This document shows positions 62,101 to 64,000 of a DNA stretch of 64,000 nucleotides, piece by piece (position 1 is the first letter of the stretch; the number at the start of each line of letters is the position of its first letter). This stretch comes from Glandiceps talaboti (lineage: Eukaryota > Hemichordata > Enteropneusta > Spengelidae). A model generated the notes under the pieces. That model saw only the letters and a program-made list of their open reading frames with translations, made no database searches and was not told where the DNA came from. The DNA lies in contig NC_135557.1 of the NCBI RefSeq assembly GCF_964340395.1, positions 14,779,367 to 14,843,366 on the forward strand, given 5' to 3'. A program made the position numbers and the translations under genes.

Positions 62101-64000
62101 AAGTTTAAATTTACTCTTGGATTTGGTCAGTAAGTTGCGGCTCCACAGAGCTGGCGTTAAAAAAGTCACCCTGCACATATTCCTGTCTAGCTTTTCAAAG
62201 CGTCATATTGAATTTGTCGTAAAAACACAGTTTTTTGTTGTTGTATTTATAAGATTTTTATTGGTAACTTCAGTTGTTTACAATATAAGTTGCTCTTGTT
62301 TTACATAATAAGATGGTGTATTGTTATCTATTTGTTACAGTGCCTTTCAAGTTTGTCTTTGTTAACAGCTATAATATACTCACAGTGATAATTGTATTTC
62401 ACACGGTTCAAGTATAGTGCAAAGTGCGGTTTCAAGTTTTTCATCTTCATAGAGTAAATGTGTCTCTTGGCCAACTGTAAAATCACAGAGTTTAATAATT
62501 TACAAATAAGAATTTTATTTATGAGCAGATTTGTTCATTATCGATACGACTTTTAATAACTAATCCATGTTAGCGTAATTTCTGTGGGTCGTCAATATAC
62601 ATGTTTTAACGTTTGTTGTTTTATGATAACTGGACATCAGAGTAGTATTAAAAGTTGTAAAAGTTGATACTAGTATTTTCTTGTTTTATTTGGTTATTAA
62701 ATAATGACAACGTAAAGGAAGTTTAATTTGTTAATCATTTACCATTATCAAAATCGAACTGTAAATGAACTTCATCAAGAATTTTGTGTAAAACACTGTG
62801 TATGTATGTGTGCATGTGTGATGTGGTACTGGTAATTAATTAAGTTTGAGTCCACAGCTAGACAAGAGGGTAAACTGACACTAAAATGACCACACATAGT
62901 CTCAATGAGGTTTATTGGGTTAATTGTTTATTTTCCAACTGATAACCAACACGATTAATTGTCTGCTACAACTTAGCAAAATGGACAGTCAGTCAATTTC
63001 TACAGTATATCTATGGAACAGATTTGGAAGACGAAACTCTGGTCGCTGGTTGACAACTTCTAAATTAATTATTTATATACTGCACTTGCTTTTAGTGGAA
63101 TTGTTATATTGGCTATTTATAGCATATTTCAAAATTGAGCCAACATATTGATTAATTATTATCAACACCTCGAAAGTTGTGTGTAACAATATCTACTTCA
63201 ATAAGATGACGAACGTTTATGTAAACTCTGCGATAAGGAAGACAGCGATATAGCATCTTTGCCAATAACATTCAACAGCTTGACCAGAAGTTGAGCAGAG
63301 TGACTTTCTTATGACAGCGCTGCGTAGTCCTGAGCTTGATTGAATCCCTGACAGAAGTTTGTAATGGCATACTATCGGGTGAAAACTATAACAAGTGGCT
63401 GAAAGATTTCACAATCTACTAATAATGTAAGACTATAATGTAATTAGGTTTTAGATTTTAATCGATATTATCTGATAAAATCTAGTCCAGCAGTTTTACG
63501 CGATATGTTTATGTATAATATTAGTGTATACAGATCGATCGCAAACACTAAGATTTTAGACAATAGTACGCGATAAGATGTACTCCTGGCCCCGGGAGAT
63601 CTTCGACCTCTGATATGAGATTGTAACATTAAATATTAAGTCAAATCAATTAATCAATAAATCAATCAGTCAACTTGACTACCCTTTTTGACAAGTTGCA
63701 AATGTGCACTGTCACGCTGTTTATCACACTCTAGTAATGTAATGATATATTGCCGCAAAAAGCTCTTTATCTCTGTCATTTACGCTCATTGTATGTAAAT
63801 CAGAGTGCTGTTTTTTTATTTGTACGTACTATTGATCAAATTATTAGAGGGGTTTAGATTAGCGTATTTACGTGTGTTGTATCTTGTATACGCGTAACTT
63901 CATTGTCAAGTGATTCGAAGCAATCCAAACGTTTTGTATCAGACGATGCTACGTGAAAATGGCGGTCTACACATAACTGTAAAGACGTGGTAAGCTTTCG
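59160..64000. other. Upstream/intergenic region, no gene recognised
   Basis: Contains the receptor's promoter side. Small open frames (59747-59998 and 60661-60954 plus; 61802-62032 and 61993-62178 minus) have no recognisable domain, splice context or conserved motif. No satellite or MITE ends were identified. Confidence 0.4.

Noticed and set aside
61802-62178. Two adjoining minus-strand frames that vaguely recall LINE or other transposon protein
   Set aside because: No ordered set of motifs was found; the similarity is too weak to call.

Overview
This is a eukaryotic window. Genes are split into short exons with GT-AG introns, there is no operon layout, and about half the sequence is microsatellite, MITE-like, LINE and SINE material. 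The gene families are SLC16/MCT, a PARP14-like protein with RRM, macro, WWE and PARP domains, an ST6GAL-type sialyltransferase, and an Ig/FN3 receptor with a tyrosine-kinase-like domain. With the dense repeats, these suggest a marine invertebrate, possibly a lancelet- or hemichordate-like deuterostome. The taxon is an inference.

Layout. (1) 1-9.5 kb, plus strand: two tandem monocarboxylate-transporter-like genes. The first is cut by the window start; the second is complete (4 exons, about 463 aa). Between them lie a relic of a third copy's first exon and a decayed L1/Tx1-like LINE. (2) 9.6-12.5 kb: intergenic repeats. (3) 12.6-31.8 kb, plus: one large PARP14-like gene of about 24 exons and about 2050 aa, ordered RRMs, KH-like region, three macro domains, WWE, PARP catalytic domain. 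Its introns carry several inverted-repeat elements. (4) 31.8-36.8 kb: intergenic, with a dead LINE reverse transcriptase and a tRNA-derived SINE. (5) 36.9-42.5 kb, plus: an ST6GAL-like sialyltransferase in 4 exons, with an apparent frameshift between membrane anchor and catalytic domain. (6) 42.5-46.6 kb: intergenic, with three MITE-like elements. (7) 46.6-59.2 kb, minus: a complete receptor gene (19 exons, about 1163 aa) with signal peptide, six Ig-like domains, FN3 domain(s), a transmembrane helix and a kinase domain whose catalytic residues are replaced. (8) 59.2-64 kb: no gene recognised.

The genes do not form an evident pathway. The PARP14-like protein (ADP-ribose writing and reading) is of a type linked to stress and antiviral responses. 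The sialyltransferase acts in the Golgi, and the receptor is predicted to be a pseudokinase with two ITIM-like tyrosine motifs. The most interesting observations are the pseudokinase receptor, a roughly 310 bp near-identical copy of its transmembrane exon inside the sialyltransferase intron, and nested palindromic elements in AT repeats inside the PARP gene. Exon limits were set by eye from splice consensus and reading-frame continuity; none is backed by transcript data.
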